Below, in pieces: positions 32,937-41,607 of a stretch of 42,426 nt of DNA. Origin of the DNA: Bacteroidales bacterium (GTDB lineage: Bacteria > Bacteroidota > Bacteroidia > Bacteroidales > UBA932); contig JAFYVM010000021.1 in assembly GCA_017549145.1 (NCBI GenBank), positions 1-42,426 on the forward strand. Direction: 5' to 3'. Positions within the stretch are counted from its first letter, which is position 1. Each line of letters starts with the position of its first letter. The translations under genes and the position numbers were made by a program. The notes under the pieces are model-generated. The model did no database searches. It was not told the DNA's origin and saw nothing but the letters and a program-made list of their open reading frames with translations.

Positions 32937-34724
32937 ATGAAGAAGACTAGAAATTTCTGCATTATTGCACATATTGACCACGGTAAGAGTACTTTGGCTG
33001 ACCGAATGTTGGAGATTACCAATACCCTTACTGCTCGTGATATGGAGAATCAGGTTCTGGATTCAATGGATCTTGAGAAGGAGAAAGGTATTACCATCAA
33101 GAGCCACGCAATCCAGATGGACTATAAATATAAGGGAGAGGATTATACTCTCAACTTGATTGACACTCCGGGCCATGTGGACTTCTCTTATGAGGTGTCA
33201 CGCGCTATCGCTTCTTGTGAGGGTGCTCTTCTTGTTGTTGATGCAACTCAGGGTATCCAGGCCCAGACAATCTCAAACCTTTATTTGGCTATTGAGCATG
33301 ACTTGGAGATTATTCCAGTCCTTAATAAGATTGATGTTGAGTCAGCAATGGTTGAGGTGGTTACTGACCAGGTGGTAGATCTTCTTGGATGTAAGCCGGA
33401 GGATGTTCTTCTTGCATCAGGTAAGACAGGACAGGGCGTGAAGGAGGTACTTGATGCCATTATTGAACGCATTCCTGCTCCTCAGGGAGATCCGGATGCT
33501 CCTCTTCAGGCGTTGATCTTTGACTCGGTATTCAACTCATTCCGCGGAATCATTGCATATTTCAAGGTTGTAAACGGTTCAATCAAACCGGGCGACAAGG
33601 TTAAGTTCGTCAGCACCGGTAAGGAATATGTTGCTGATGAGATCGGCGTGCTTAAGATGAAGATGCATCCGCGCAAGGAAATCCCTTGCGGAAGTGTAGG
33701 ATATATCATTTCAGGTATCAAGACTGCTGTTGAGGTAAAGGTTGGTGATACCATTACTAATGTTGCTAATCCTTGTACAGAGGCGATTGCCGGATTTGAG
33801 GAGGTTAAGCCAATGGTCTTCGCTGGTCTTTATCCTGTTGAGACTGATCAGTACGAGGAACTTCGTGCTTCTCTTGAGAAATTCCAGCTTAATGATGCGT
33901 CGCTAGTATTTGAGCCAGAGTCTTCGTTGGCCCTTGGTTTTGGATTCCGCTGCGGATTTTTAGGACTTCTCCACTTGGAGATTGTACAGGAGCGTCTTTT
34001 CAGAGAATTCAATATGGACGTTATCACTACCGTGCCTAACGTGTCATATAAGGTCTATACAACTCAGGGTGAGTGCCTGGATGTACATAACCCATCAGGA
34101 TTGCCAGCTGCTACATTGATTGATAGAATTGAGGAGCCATATATCCGCGCACAGGTGATTTCGCGTTCTGACTACTATGGTCCGATCATGAAGCTCTGTC
34201 TTGATAAGAGAGGTGTGCTCATCAATCAGCATTATCTTACAGCAGACCGTCTTGAGCTTACTTATGAGATGCCTCTTTCTGAGATTGTCTTCGATTTCTA
34301 CGATAAGCTTAAGTCTATTTCAAAGGGATATGCGTCATTTGACTATCACGTGATAGGATTCAAGGATGCAAAACTTGTGAAGCTCGATATCCTTCTCAAT
34401 GGTGACCCTGCTGATGCCTTGTCATCGCTTATTCATGCCGACCATGCTTACGATTTCGGACGTAAGATGTGTGAGAAGTTGAAAGAGTTGATTCCTCGCC
34501 AGCAGTTTGATATCGCAATTCAGGCTGCAGTAGGAGCAAAGATTATTGCACGTGAGACTGTGAAGGCTGTTCGTAAGGATGTTACCGCGAAGTGTTATGG
34601 TGGTGATATATCTCGTAAGAGAAAGCTTCTCGAGAAACAGAAACAGGGAAAGAAGAGAATGCGCCAGATCGGAACAGTAGAGGTGCCGCAGAGTGCGTTT
34701 ATGGCAGTTCTTAAATTGGACTAA
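32937..34724 (+). CDS. lepA: Elongation factor 4 (LepA), ribosome-associated GTPase
   Basis: A 595-residue translational GTPase. G1 is [14 protein letters not shown] (about 10-23), switch region [15 protein letters not shown]3 [12 protein letters not shown] and G4 NKIDVE. The LepA-specific C-terminal domain is present (from about 487, with [20 protein letters not shown] and a [10 protein letters not shown] end). It acts on stalled ribosomes and initiation. The ATG at 32937 is chosen over an in-frame TTG two codons earlier. A terminator follows at 34743. Confidence 0.97.
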   Translation: MKKTRNFCIIAHIDHGKSTLADRMLEITNTLTARDMENQVLDSMDLEKEKGITIKSHAIQMDYKYKGEDYTLNLIDTPGHVDFSYEVSRAIASCEGALLVVDATQGIQAQTISNLYLAIEHDLEIIPVLNKIDVESAMVEVVTDQVVDLLGCKPEDVLLASGKTGQGVKEVLDAIIERIPAPQGDPDAPLQALIFDSVFNSFRGIIAYFKVVNGSIKPGDKVKFVSTGKEYVADEIGVLKMKMHPRKEIPCGSVGYIISGIKTAVEVKVGDTITNVANPCTEAIAGFEEVKPMVFAGLYPVETDQYEELRASLEKFQLNDASLVFEPESSLALGFGFRCGFLGLLHLEIVQERLFREFNMDVITTVPNVSYKVYTTQGECLDVHNPSGLPAATLIDRIEEPYIRAQVISRSDYYGPIMKLCLDKRGVLINQHYLTADRLELTYEMPLSEIVFDFYDKLKSISKGYASFDYHVIGFKDAKLVKLDILLNGDPADALSSLIHADHAYDFGRKMCEKLKELIPRQQFDIAIQAAVGAKIIARETVKAVRKDVTAKCYGGDISRKRKLLEKQKQGKKRMRQIGTVEVPQSAFMAVLKLD

Positions 34725-34742
34725 CATTAACTACATAAAAAC

Positions 34743-34775
34743 AAAAAAGGGAAACCGTCACGGCTTCCCTTTTTT
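34743..34775 (+). terminator. Terminator of lepA
   Basis: AAAAAAGGGAAACCG pairs with CGGCTTCCCTTTTTT (34743-34757 with 34761-34775, one mismatch), loop TCA. The A/T flanks let it work on both strands. Confidence 0.88.
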
Positions 34776-34787
34776 GTTTTCTTTTCT

Positions 34788-34874
34788 ACAGATTCTTGAA
34801 CTGCACACATTTTTTGGAAAAATGGAATCTGTGAAAAGAGACGAATAAGATTCTTAACCGATGCAAATATCGGT
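34788..34874. other. Non-coding segment with nested hairpins
   Basis: In the 229-bp gap before yidD, ACAGATTC (34788-34795) pairs with GAATCTGT (34825-34832), enclosing CATTTTT/AAAAATG (34808-34824). A further stem ACCGAT/ATCGGT (34857-34862/34869-34874) follows. No gene is seen. It may be the 3' end of the yidD transcript or a small RNA. Confidence 0.3.
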
Positions 34875-34953
34875 GTTTTGTATATTTTGTTAGTTGTTGT
34901 TTCTGTTGTTTTAGATGTTGTTTAAGCCTCTGGGGGTTGTTTTAGCCCATGTT

Positions 34954-35205
34954 TTATGGAACAGGGTCGTATCCGTGACCACCCCAAGGATGGCAGCGAA
35001 GAATTCTTCTGACGGTAAGATAAAGGCCCTTGAATGGCCCATGTTTTCGGAATGCTTCTATCGCATATTGAGAACAAGTCGGGGTAAATCGGCAGCAGGA
35101 AGGCTTTAGTGGCGAGATGCACACTTGGTAAAAACGTATCAAGATTACGAATGGGAAGATAGCAATCTTTTTTAATGTCGCCTTAAATTTGCTCTGCTGT
35201 TCCAT
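34954..35205 (-). CDS. yidD: Membrane protein insertion efficiency factor YidD
   Basis: An 83-residue protein. An amphipathic membrane-associated N-terminus ([20 protein letters not shown]) is followed by the family core [15 protein letters not shown] and ends in GGHGYDPVP. It helps YidC insert membrane proteins. It overlaps rnpA by 23 nt, the usual arrangement. It is the last gene of the DUF4271-hemD-rnpA-yidD run. Confidence 0.96.
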   Translation of the reverse strand: MEQQSKFKATLKKIAIFPFVILIRFYQVCISPLKPSCCRFTPTCSQYAIEAFRKHGPFKGLYLTVRRILRCHPWGGHGYDPVP

Positions 35206-35587
35206 TGTCAGAAATCTTTTGTGCTGTGCCCTTATTTACCTTTTCGATGATTTTCGCTACTGCTGATTGAACATCCTCGAATGTAAGGATTTCTTTTGTA
35301 GAGTAGGTGAAGAGAATGTCAACTCCAGTTGCGTTCAGGGTCTCCTTCTGGAGTCTCCAGCTTTCTCTTATCCTGCGTTTTAGAAGATTTCTCTTTACCG
35401 CTCTTTTGAAGATCTTTTTAGGGACGGAAACCATTATTCTGTTATACTCCAACTGGTTTCCCGGTAGGTAACAAAAACGAAAACCCGGAATATTCCCGTG
35501 CTTACCATTGGCAAGCAGCTTCGATATTCCGGTCTTACCGCAAAGTCTCTCCTTTTTAGGAAGAGTATGGCGGATCTGGTTGTCCAT
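35183..35587 (-). CDS. rnpA: Ribonuclease P protein component
   Basis: A 134-residue basic protein that assists RNase P RNA in cutting the 5' leader of tRNA precursors. The RNR motif is [18 protein letters not shown] (about 62-79), preceded by [10 protein letters not shown]. It begins 2 nt after the hemD stop. The C-terminus runs a little longer than usual ([19 protein letters not shown]). The neighbour rpmH, common elsewhere, is not here. Confidence 0.95.
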   Translation of the reverse strand: MDNQIRHTLPKKERLCGKTGISKLLANGKHGNIPGFRFCYLPGNQLEYNRIMVSVPKKIFKRAVKRNLLKRRIRESWRLQKETLNATGVDILFTYSTKEILTFEDVQSAVAKIIEKVNKGTAQKISDNGTAEQI

Positions 35588-35589
35588 TT

Positions 35590-36333
35590 TTAGTTATTCT
35601 TTGATAAATATAGCTCAAGTGCTTTTGCTACAGATGGGATTTCTGCAGTAGGAGCTGAAATCTCAATATCAAGTCCTGCCTCCTGCATTGCATTTACCAC
35701 TGATTTACCATAAGAAATAAACTTGATTCCATTCTGCTGGAACTCAGGCTGGTTCTCATAGAGTGACTTGACGTCGGCCGGGTTGAAGAATACAAGGAGT
35801 TTGTATGAGTGAAGATCTACATCTTTAAGATCCTGTGGTACAGGTTTTACGAATACTGCAGTCTCAAAGTCGTAGTTCTCCTTCTCGAATAGCTTGGTGA
35901 CAGCATCCTTTGTTGTTGACTCAACTGTTGCGATGAGGAACTTCTCTCCTTTGTGCTTGCTTCCGATAAGTCCGATGATAGACTCTGGCTTTCCGTCACC
36001 AAAGAAGATTTTGCGCTTTCTGTACACGATGTGCTTCTGAAGGTAGTTCGCGACTGCTTCAGTTGTACAGAAATATTTCATAGTCTCCGGAACTTTCACA
36101 CGAAGTTCTTCGCAAATCTGGAAGAAAGCATCGATAGTGGTGCGTGCGGAGAAAACGATTGCAGTATGGTCTAGTATGTTGATTCTCTGAGTGCGGAACT
36201 CCCTGGAAGTGAGGGGTTCAATCTTGAAGAATGGTTTGAAGTCGAACTCTACTCCGAACTTCTCTGCAATGCTTGTATAAGGCGAAGCCGTCATCGGCTG
36301 CTGCTGTGAAATCAGTATTTTTTGTACGCTCAT
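35590..36333 (-). CDS. hemD: Uroporphyrinogen-III synthase
   Basis: A 247-residue cytosolic protein of the HemD fold, which cyclises hydroxymethylbilane to uroporphyrinogen III for haem or sirohaem. The sequence is low in conservation, as for the whole family. Supporting stretches are ILISQQQPMTASPYTSIAEK, AIVFSARTTIDAFFQI, YKLLVFFNPADVKSLYEN and FISYGKSVVNAMQEAGL. Placement between DUF4271 and rnpA is the usual one in Bacteroidales. The other haem genes are not in the window. A promoter box lies just upstream at 36393. Confidence 0.85.
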   Translation of the reverse strand: MSVQKILISQQQPMTASPYTSIAEKFGVEFDFKPFFKIEPLTSREFRTQRINILDHTAIVFSARTTIDAFFQICEELRVKVPETMKYFCTTEAVANYLQKHIVYRKRKIFFGDGKPESIIGLIGSKHKGEKFLIATVESTTKDAVTKLFEKENYDFETAVFVKPVPQDLKDVDLHSYKLLVFFNPADVKSLYENQPEFQQNGIKFISYGKSVVNAMQEAGLDIEISAPTAEIPSVAKALELYLSKNN

Positions 36334-36337
36334 TATT

Positions 36338-37051
36338 CTAAAAAATCACGGCCGAAGTAACCAAAACTCCGGTAGGTAAAATTTCGAGGGCGCAAAGATA
36401 CAAAAATCCCGTGAAAAAGGAACAACAAGAATTCAAAATTTGTATTTTTCTTACGAGATAGAGCATATATGTAAGTGCTGATACCCAAAGCATTGCATTT
36501 CTCATGTTTTCATAGTCCATCTTGAAAACTGTTCCCCATGCAGCGATTGAAAGGAGGAATATCGTGAGGATAATGAAGAAACTATATGCGACTCTGACGA
36601 CTCCTTTATATGACTTTAGTGAGACGCGCCTTGGTTTGAACATGTGCTCAAGTAGAGTCCTGATACCAAAGAAAAGTCCCAGCATGCCGAAAATTATCCA
36701 TAAGCGGGTGTTGGGTCCGAGAGCCTCCATCCATGTTGGCTCATACAAATTGAAGGAATATGCAGTAAGGCAGAATGGAATAATAGAGCAGATGGCTACA
36801 AGATCTCTGTCTCGGCTAAGTCTGACACTTGCTTCAAGGTTGAGACTTTCCTTCCATCTTATGGCTGTTGCCAGAAGTGAAGGAATAATTTCTAAGACTG
36901 TTCTGATTTGCGTAATGAATAGAATGACGGCGATTGCCAGAAACATGTAGAAAAATCCACACTCATGACTGATGTTGATTGTGGATTCTGTTGGTTCCAG
37001 CGCGAGCATTAACTCGCTGCTGTGAAATGCATTTTCTACAGATTGAATCAT
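36338..37051 (-). CDS. DUF4271 membrane protein
   Basis: A 237-residue integral membrane protein with about six hydrophobic segments (for example FFYMFLAIAVILFITQI, LVAICSIIPFCLTAY and VAYSFFIILTIFLLSIAAW). Function unknown. The family is confined to Bacteroidota and normally sits beside hemD, as here. Its ATG overlaps the stop of the SUI1 gene by 1 nt (TAATG). The 3' end contains an internal promoter box for hemD. Confidence 0.82.
   Translation of the reverse strand: MIQSVENAFHSSELMLALEPTESTINISHECGFFYMFLAIAVILFITQIRTVLEIIPSLLATAIRWKESLNLEASVRLSRDRDLVAICSIIPFCLTAYSFNLYEPTWMEALGPNTRLWIIFGMLGLFFGIRTLLEHMFKPRRVSLKSYKGVVRVAYSFFIILTIFLLSIAAWGTVFKMDYENMRNAMLWVSALTYMLYLVRKIQILNSCCSFFTGFLYLCALEILPTGVLVTSAVIF
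36393..36400 (-). promoter_or_regulatory. Internal -7 box for hemD-rnpA-yidD
   Basis: TATCTTTG on the minus strand inside the 3' end of the DUF4271 gene, 60 nt before the hemD ATG. Confidence 0.4.
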
Positions 37052-37395
37052 TAGTTACCTCTTTTCGCTCTATATCCCATATCCTTCAGGAGAGATACGA
37101 CTCTATCTCTGAAGTCTCCTTGAATGGTAATTTCTCCGTCCTTTGCGCTACCGCCTACTCCGCACTTTACCTTTAGGGCTCTGCCTAGCTCTGCCAGGTC
37201 ATCTGATGTGCCGATAAAACCAGTTACCAATGTAACTTGTTTTCCGCCTCTACCTTTTCTGTCAATAGTGACAATCAGGTTCTGTTTCTGTGGCTCAATA
37301 GTTGTAGGCTCCGCCTCCGCTTCTTCCTCGTAAACGAAGTCCGGGTTGGTGGAGAATACGACTCCGAGTCTCTTTTTCCAATCGTTGTCAGCCAT
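37051..37395 (-). CDS. SUI1-domain translation factor (YciH-like)
   Basis: A 114-residue protein. The C-terminal SUI1/eIF1-like domain (about 40-114) has VTIDRKGRGGKQVTLVTGF, the KCGVGGSAKDGEI block and a final DRVVSLLKDMGYRAKRG, all standard in bacterial YciH proteins. They are thought to proofread start-codon choice. An acidic linker (EEEAEAEPTTIE) precedes it. The ATG at 37395 is preferred over a start 7 codons earlier, because the promoter box at 37414 lies just upstream. Confidence 0.9.
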   Translation of the reverse strand: MADNDWKKRLGVVFSTNPDFVYEEEAEAEPTTIEPQKQNLIVTIDRKGRGGKQVTLVTGFIGTSDDLAELGRALKVKCGVGGSAKDGEITIQGDFRDRVVSLLKDMGYRAKRGN

Positions 37396-37413
37396 AGCAC
37401 GAATTATTTTTTG

Positions 37414-37442
37414 CAAATATAGCTATTATCGTCGTATATTTG
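37414..37442. promoter_or_regulatory. Divergent -7 boxes for the SUI1 and DUF2723 genes
   Basis: TATATTTG on the minus strand at 37414-37421 and TATATTTG on the plus strand at 37435-37442, 13 nt apart. The two promoters must compete or share control. Confidence 0.55.
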
Positions 37443-37473
37443 TCAGTTTTAAGACGTTATACTAATTATATAT

Positions 37474-40400
37474 ATGCTAGAAAAGAAATTTACACTTTGG
37501 AATAGGATTACAGCTGCAGCTGTGTTTGTAATAGCTGCTCTGACCTATCTTCTTACAATTGAGCCTACTGCATCCTTCTGGGATTGTGGAGAGTTTATCG
37601 CTTCTTCATATAAGCTAGAGGTGGGTCACCCTCCGGGAAACCCTGTATTCCAGCTCTTTGCAAGGTTCTTCACAATGTTTACAGACAATATGCATGCGGC
37701 AGTTGCAGTTAATGCAATGAACGCAGTGTGCTCTGCACTCACTATATTCTTCCTTTATCTGACAATCGTATTCTTCGCGAAGAGACTTATCAAGCCATCA
37801 GAGGATGGAACTTACTCTCTTTCGAAGGCAATTGCAATCTTTGGGTCAGGTGCTGTCGGTGCTCTTGCATATTGCTTCAGTGATACATTCTGGTTCTCAG
37901 CAGTTGAGGGTGAGGTATATGCGATGTCCTCGCTCTTCACTGCAATGGTGTTCTGGGCAATGATCAAGTGGTATGAGCAGGCAGAGACTCCGTATGCAAA
38001 CAGATGGATTGTGCTCATTTCTTTCCTGATGGGTCTATCTGTCGGAATTCACCTTTTGAATCTCCTCGCTATTCCTGCCCTTGTATTTCTGTTCTACTAC
38101 AAGCAGAGGGAGAACGGACACTATTCAATGTGGGAATATGTGAAGATTTTCCTCGTATCAGTGGTGATTCTTGCGATTGTACTCTTTGGAATCATTCCAT
38201 ATTTGCCAAAGATTGCTGCACAGTTTGACTTGTTCTTTGTCAATACTTTAGGCCTTCCTTTCAATAGCGGCGCCGCCTTCTTTATGCTTGTTCTTCTCGG
38301 ACTTTGCTTCTGGGGTCTCTTTAAGACTATGAAGAAGCAGCAGGTGTTTGCTAACACCGTATTGTTGTGCTTTACTGTGATTGTAATCGGATTCTCGCTG
38401 TTCTCGATTGTAATCATCCGTTCAAGCGCAAAGACTCCGACAAACGAGTATCAGCCAGATAATCCTTTTACACTGGTGCGTTACCTCAGCCGTGAGCAGT
38501 ACGGAAGTACTCCTCTCGTGTATGGACAGTATTTCGATGCTCCATATGAGATCAAGCGTACTAAGTACTGGGCTCCGATGGGAGATAAATATATCAAGAC
38601 AGATGGTCCTGGCGAAATCGTGTATGAGAGCTCTGGAAAGATGCTTTTTCCTCGTATGTGGAATGGTGGTGACCAGAGATTCATCAGATTCTATCAGTCA
38701 TATATGAATGGTGGTGGAAAGAAAGTGGCAGGTGCTCAGCATAGCAAGCCGACATTCTTCCAGAATCTCGCATTCTTCTTCGACTATCAGATGAACTGGA
38801 TGTACTGGCGCTACTTTATGTGGAACTTTGCTGGTCGTCAGAACGATATCCATAGCCCTTCTCCGGGAGATATCTTTGCCGGAAACTGGGAGTCAGGAAT
38901 TCCATTTATTGATAATATCCGTCTTGGAGATCAGTCAGATGCCCCTGATTACCTATTAAATAATAAGGCAAAGAACCATTACTACATGCTTCCTTTGCTG
39001 TTGGGACTTCTTGGACTCTTCTTCCAGTTTGCAAGAGATAAGCGCGGATGCTGGTTGACATTCCTAATGTTCTTTATGACTGGTATCGCTGTCGTGATTT
39101 ACCTTAATCAGCCGCCATATCAGGTACGTGAGCGCGACTATGCTTATGCCGGTTCGTTCTATTCGTTCTCTATCTGGATTGGTCTTGCTGTGGCTGCACT
39201 TTATTCTTGGATCAAGGAGAGAGGCTGCAACGCAGAGCGTAAGGGTAAGTCTTGTGAGGTCATTACAGCATCTGCTATCACAGCAGTGTGTCTTGGTGTT
39301 CCTGCCCTCATGGCAGCAGAAAACTGGGATGATCATGACAGAAGCAATCGTTATACAGCAGTTGAGATGGCGAAGAATTACCTTAATTCTGTAGGCCAGA
39401 ATGGTATTCTCATCACTCACGGAGATAATGATACCTTCCCTCTCTGGTATGCTCAGGAGGTAGAGAATGTGCGCCCTGATGTACGTATATGTAATACTTC
39501 GCTTCTTGGAACAGACTGGCATATCGACCAGATGAAGTATGCTGTAAATGAGTCTGCGCCACTTGATCTTCAGGTCGGCCAGAATCAGTATCTCTATGGT
39601 ACCAACGAATACGTATATATATATGATACACGTGACACAATCGTGCCTCTTGCAGATGTTATGCGTGTGTTCCGTCATCCGGAAGCTAAACTTCCTTTGC
39701 AGAGTGGCAGAACTGTAGATTATATTCTCTCACGTAAGTTCTCTATCCCTGTCAACAAGGAAAATATCATCAAGTACGGAATCCTGGATGAGAAGTATTC
39801 TGATATGATTCCTGATGAGATCGTGCTTTCTATTCCAAAGGATAAGGACTATCTTACTAAGCCGGAAATCTTCATGCTCGACCTTCTTTCTAACTACCAG
39901 TGGGATCGTCCGATCAGCCTTTTGAGCATGGGTGGAGATATCAATGTGGGTCAGAAGGAATATTTGATGTATGATGGATTCTCTTATAGATTTGTTCCTA
40001 TCAAGAATAGGATGAAGAGCACTGATATTGGTTTTGCTGATGCAGAGGATCTTTACAATAAGATCAAGAACGTATATACTTGGGATGCCCTCAAGAGAAC
40101 TGATTACTTCGTTGATTATCAGAACTTCTATACTTTCTGCGGTGTGCTTTCGCAGAGACAGATCTTTGTAAATGCCGCTTGGGAAATGCTTAAGGTCGGT
40201 GATAAGGAGAGAGCTATAGAACTGCTTGATATGTGTCAGGAATGTGTTCCGGAGGAAAACTATCCGCTTGATATCACATATCTTGGATTCATTAACGAGT
40301 ATATGGTCATCGGTATGGCTGAGGCTTACTATGCAGCCGGTGCTTCTGATAAGGCAGAGGATCTGCTTCGTAGAATGGTTGATCCGCTTATGATGTCGTT

Positions 40401-40551
40401 GACGTTCTTCGGAGGTTACTCAGACTACGCATCACAAGAGTTCGAGAAAGTATATACCTATCTCGAAAATATTGCCCAGGTTGCCTCAGACGGAGGTAGC
40501 AAGGAACTGGTTGATGAATTGGTTGCTCGTTTTGAGGAACTATCTCGCTAA
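37474..40551 (+). CDS. DUF2723 membrane glycosyltransferase (GT-C, TMEM260-like)
   Basis: A 1025-residue protein. Around ten to twelve hydrophobic segments lie in residues 1-620. The family signature is near the N-terminus: ASFWDCGEFIASSYKLEVGH followed by PPGNPVFQLFARFF, with the Asp-Glu pair expected at the GT-C active site. A second conserved stretch is PPYQVRERDYAYAGSFY. The long C-terminal part is soluble and ends in a helical region (ERAIELLDMCQECVPEEN). Bacteroidota DUF2723 proteins are linked to protein O-glycosylation; the sugar and target are not shown here. Its 3' end overlaps the convergent methyltransferase gene by 12 nt. Confidence 0.9.
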   Translation: MLEKKFTLWNRITAAAVFVIAALTYLLTIEPTASFWDCGEFIASSYKLEVGHPPGNPVFQLFARFFTMFTDNMHAAVAVNAMNAVCSALTIFFLYLTIVFFAKRLIKPSEDGTYSLSKAIAIFGSGAVGALAYCFSDTFWFSAVEGEVYAMSSLFTAMVFWAMIKWYEQAETPYANRWIVLISFLMGLSVGIHLLNLLAIPALVFLFYYKQRENGHYSMWEYVKIFLVSVVILAIVLFGIIPYLPKIAAQFDLFFVNTLGLPFNSGAAFFMLVLLGLCFWGLFKTMKKQQVFANTVLLCFTVIVIGFSLFSIVIIRSSAKTPTNEYQPDNPFTLVRYLSREQYGSTPLVYGQYFDAPYEIKRTKYWAPMGDKYIKTDGPGEIVYESSGKMLFPRMWNGGDQRFIRFYQSYMNGGGKKVAGAQHSKPTFFQNLAFFFDYQMNWMYWRYFMWNFAGRQNDIHSPSPGDIFAGNWESGIPFIDNIRLGDQSDAPDYLLNNKAKNHYYMLPLLLGLLGLFFQFARDKRGCWLTFLMFFMTGIAVVIYLNQPPYQVRERDYAYAGSFYSFSIWIGLAVAALYSWIKERGCNAERKGKSCEVITASAITAVCLGVPALMAAENWDDHDRSNRYTAVEMAKNYLNSVGQNGILITHGDNDTFPLWYAQEVENVRPDVRICNTSLLGTDWHIDQMKYAVNESAPLDLQVGQNQYLYGTNEYVYIYDTRDTIVPLADVMRVFRHPEAKLPLQSGRTVDYILSRKFSIPVNKENIIKYGILDEKYSDMIPDEIVLSIPKDKDYLTKPEIFMLDLLSNYQWDRPISLLSMGGDINVGQKEYLMYDGFSYRFVPIKNRMKSTDIGFADAEDLYNKIKNVYTWDALKRTDYFVDYQNFYTFCGVLSQRQIFVNAAWEMLKVGDKERAIELLDMCQECVPEENYPLDITYLGFINEYMVIGMAEAYYAAGASDKAEDLLRRMVDPLMMSLTFFGGYSDYASQEFEKVYTYLENIAQVASDGGSKELVDELVARFEELSR

Positions 40552-41475
40552 GCGTACAAATACACTTAACGGCAAATTCTTGCCGTAAGAATCACGTAAT
40601 ACAAGTTCCCCGAAATCGAGGGACTTGTATGCGTTTTTAAGGCAGAATGCCTGCTTTACAATAGTCTCTCCGAGTACGGCAGAATAGCCGTTAGAATAGA
40701 GGTTGAGGACCATGAAGCTGTCTTGTGGAGCAAGAATGGCTGCCACACACTGAAGCATCTCATTGAGACACTCGTCAAGTTTCCATTTCTCACCGTCAGG
40801 ACCATGTCCGTATGCTGGCGGGTCAAGGATGATTCCCTGATACGTATTGCCTCTCTTAGCTTCGCGACGAGCGAATTTTAGAGCGTCTTCAACGATCCAT
40901 CTGATGTTGTCAAGGCGGCTTGCCTCCATGTTTCCGCGAGCCCATGTAACAACCTGGCGTACAGAATCCAGGTGAGTTACGTCTGCTCCTGCAGCCTTAG
41001 CTGCGAGCGATGCGGCTCCAGTATATGCGAATAGATTAAGAACCTTTGGTTTTGGTTTACCCTCTGCCTCGGCTTTCTCAACAAGAGCTCGTGTCTGCTT
41101 GTAGATGTATTCCCAGTTTGATGACTGCTCTGGGAAGCATCCTACATGCTTGAACGAAGTAAGGCCAAGGCGGAGTGAGAAGTTGAGGCCTTCCTGTGCG
41201 CCATTGTAGCGGATGTACCACTGGTCATCCATCTTTCTCTTGCGCTCCCATGTACCGCTATCTTCCTTACCGGCCTTTCCAAAACCTGCACCTGTCTTGA
41301 AGCGAGTGTGGATCATCTTATTCCACTCTCCGTCTGACAATGACTTGTCCCACAAAGCCTTAGGCTCCGGCCTTGCCATAATGAATGGGCCGAATCTTTC
41401 GAGCTTTTCAAAATTGCCGGAATCGATCAGTTCGTAGTCTTTCCAGAATGCACCTGGACTTTCAATTGTCATCAT
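40540..41475 (-). CDS. RlmI-like SAM-dependent methyltransferase
   Basis: A 311-residue methyltransferase. SAM motif I is VLNLFAYTGAASLAAKAAGA, with acidic VTHLDSVRQVVTWARGN next. DPPAYGHGPDGEKW (DPPAYG) is the catalytic motif of the RlmI/RlmK branch. The N-terminal PUA domain of RlmI is absent, so the RNA target is uncertain; rRNA is likely. The start has two Met codons (41475 and 41472); I use the first. A -7 box lies 41 nt upstream. Confidence 0.88.
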   Translation of the reverse strand: MMTIESPGAFWKDYELIDSGNFEKLERFGPFIMARPEPKALWDKSLSDGEWNKMIHTRFKTGAGFGKAGKEDSGTWERKRKMDDQWYIRYNGAQEGLNFSLRLGLTSFKHVGCFPEQSSNWEYIYKQTRALVEKAEAEGKPKPKVLNLFAYTGAASLAAKAAGADVTHLDSVRQVVTWARGNMEASRLDNIRWIVEDALKFARREAKRGNTYQGIILDPPAYGHGPDGEKWKLDECLNEMLQCVAAILAPQDSFMVLNLYSNGYSAVLGETIVKQAFCLKNAYKSLDFGELVLRDSYGKNLPLSVFVRLAR

Positions 41476-41515
41476 AATTTTGTGCTTTAAGGCAGTGATA
41501 CCGTTTTTCTGACTG

Positions 41516-41523
41516 CAAAGATA
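41516..41523 (-). promoter_or_regulatory. -7 box for the methyltransferase
   Basis: TATCTTTG on the minus strand, divergent from the pgk box. Confidence 0.5.
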
Positions 41524-41553
41524 TGTAAATTCTTGTATTTCCCCGAAAATTGC

Positions 41554-41561
41554 TAAATTTG
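41554..41561 (+). promoter_or_regulatory. -7 box for pgk
   Basis: TAAATTTG on the plus strand, 47 nt before the pgk ATG. Confidence 0.5.
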
Positions 41562-41607
41562 CTCGGTTTTAGACGGAAATAATTAACAAATACATTTATA
41601 TAACATT

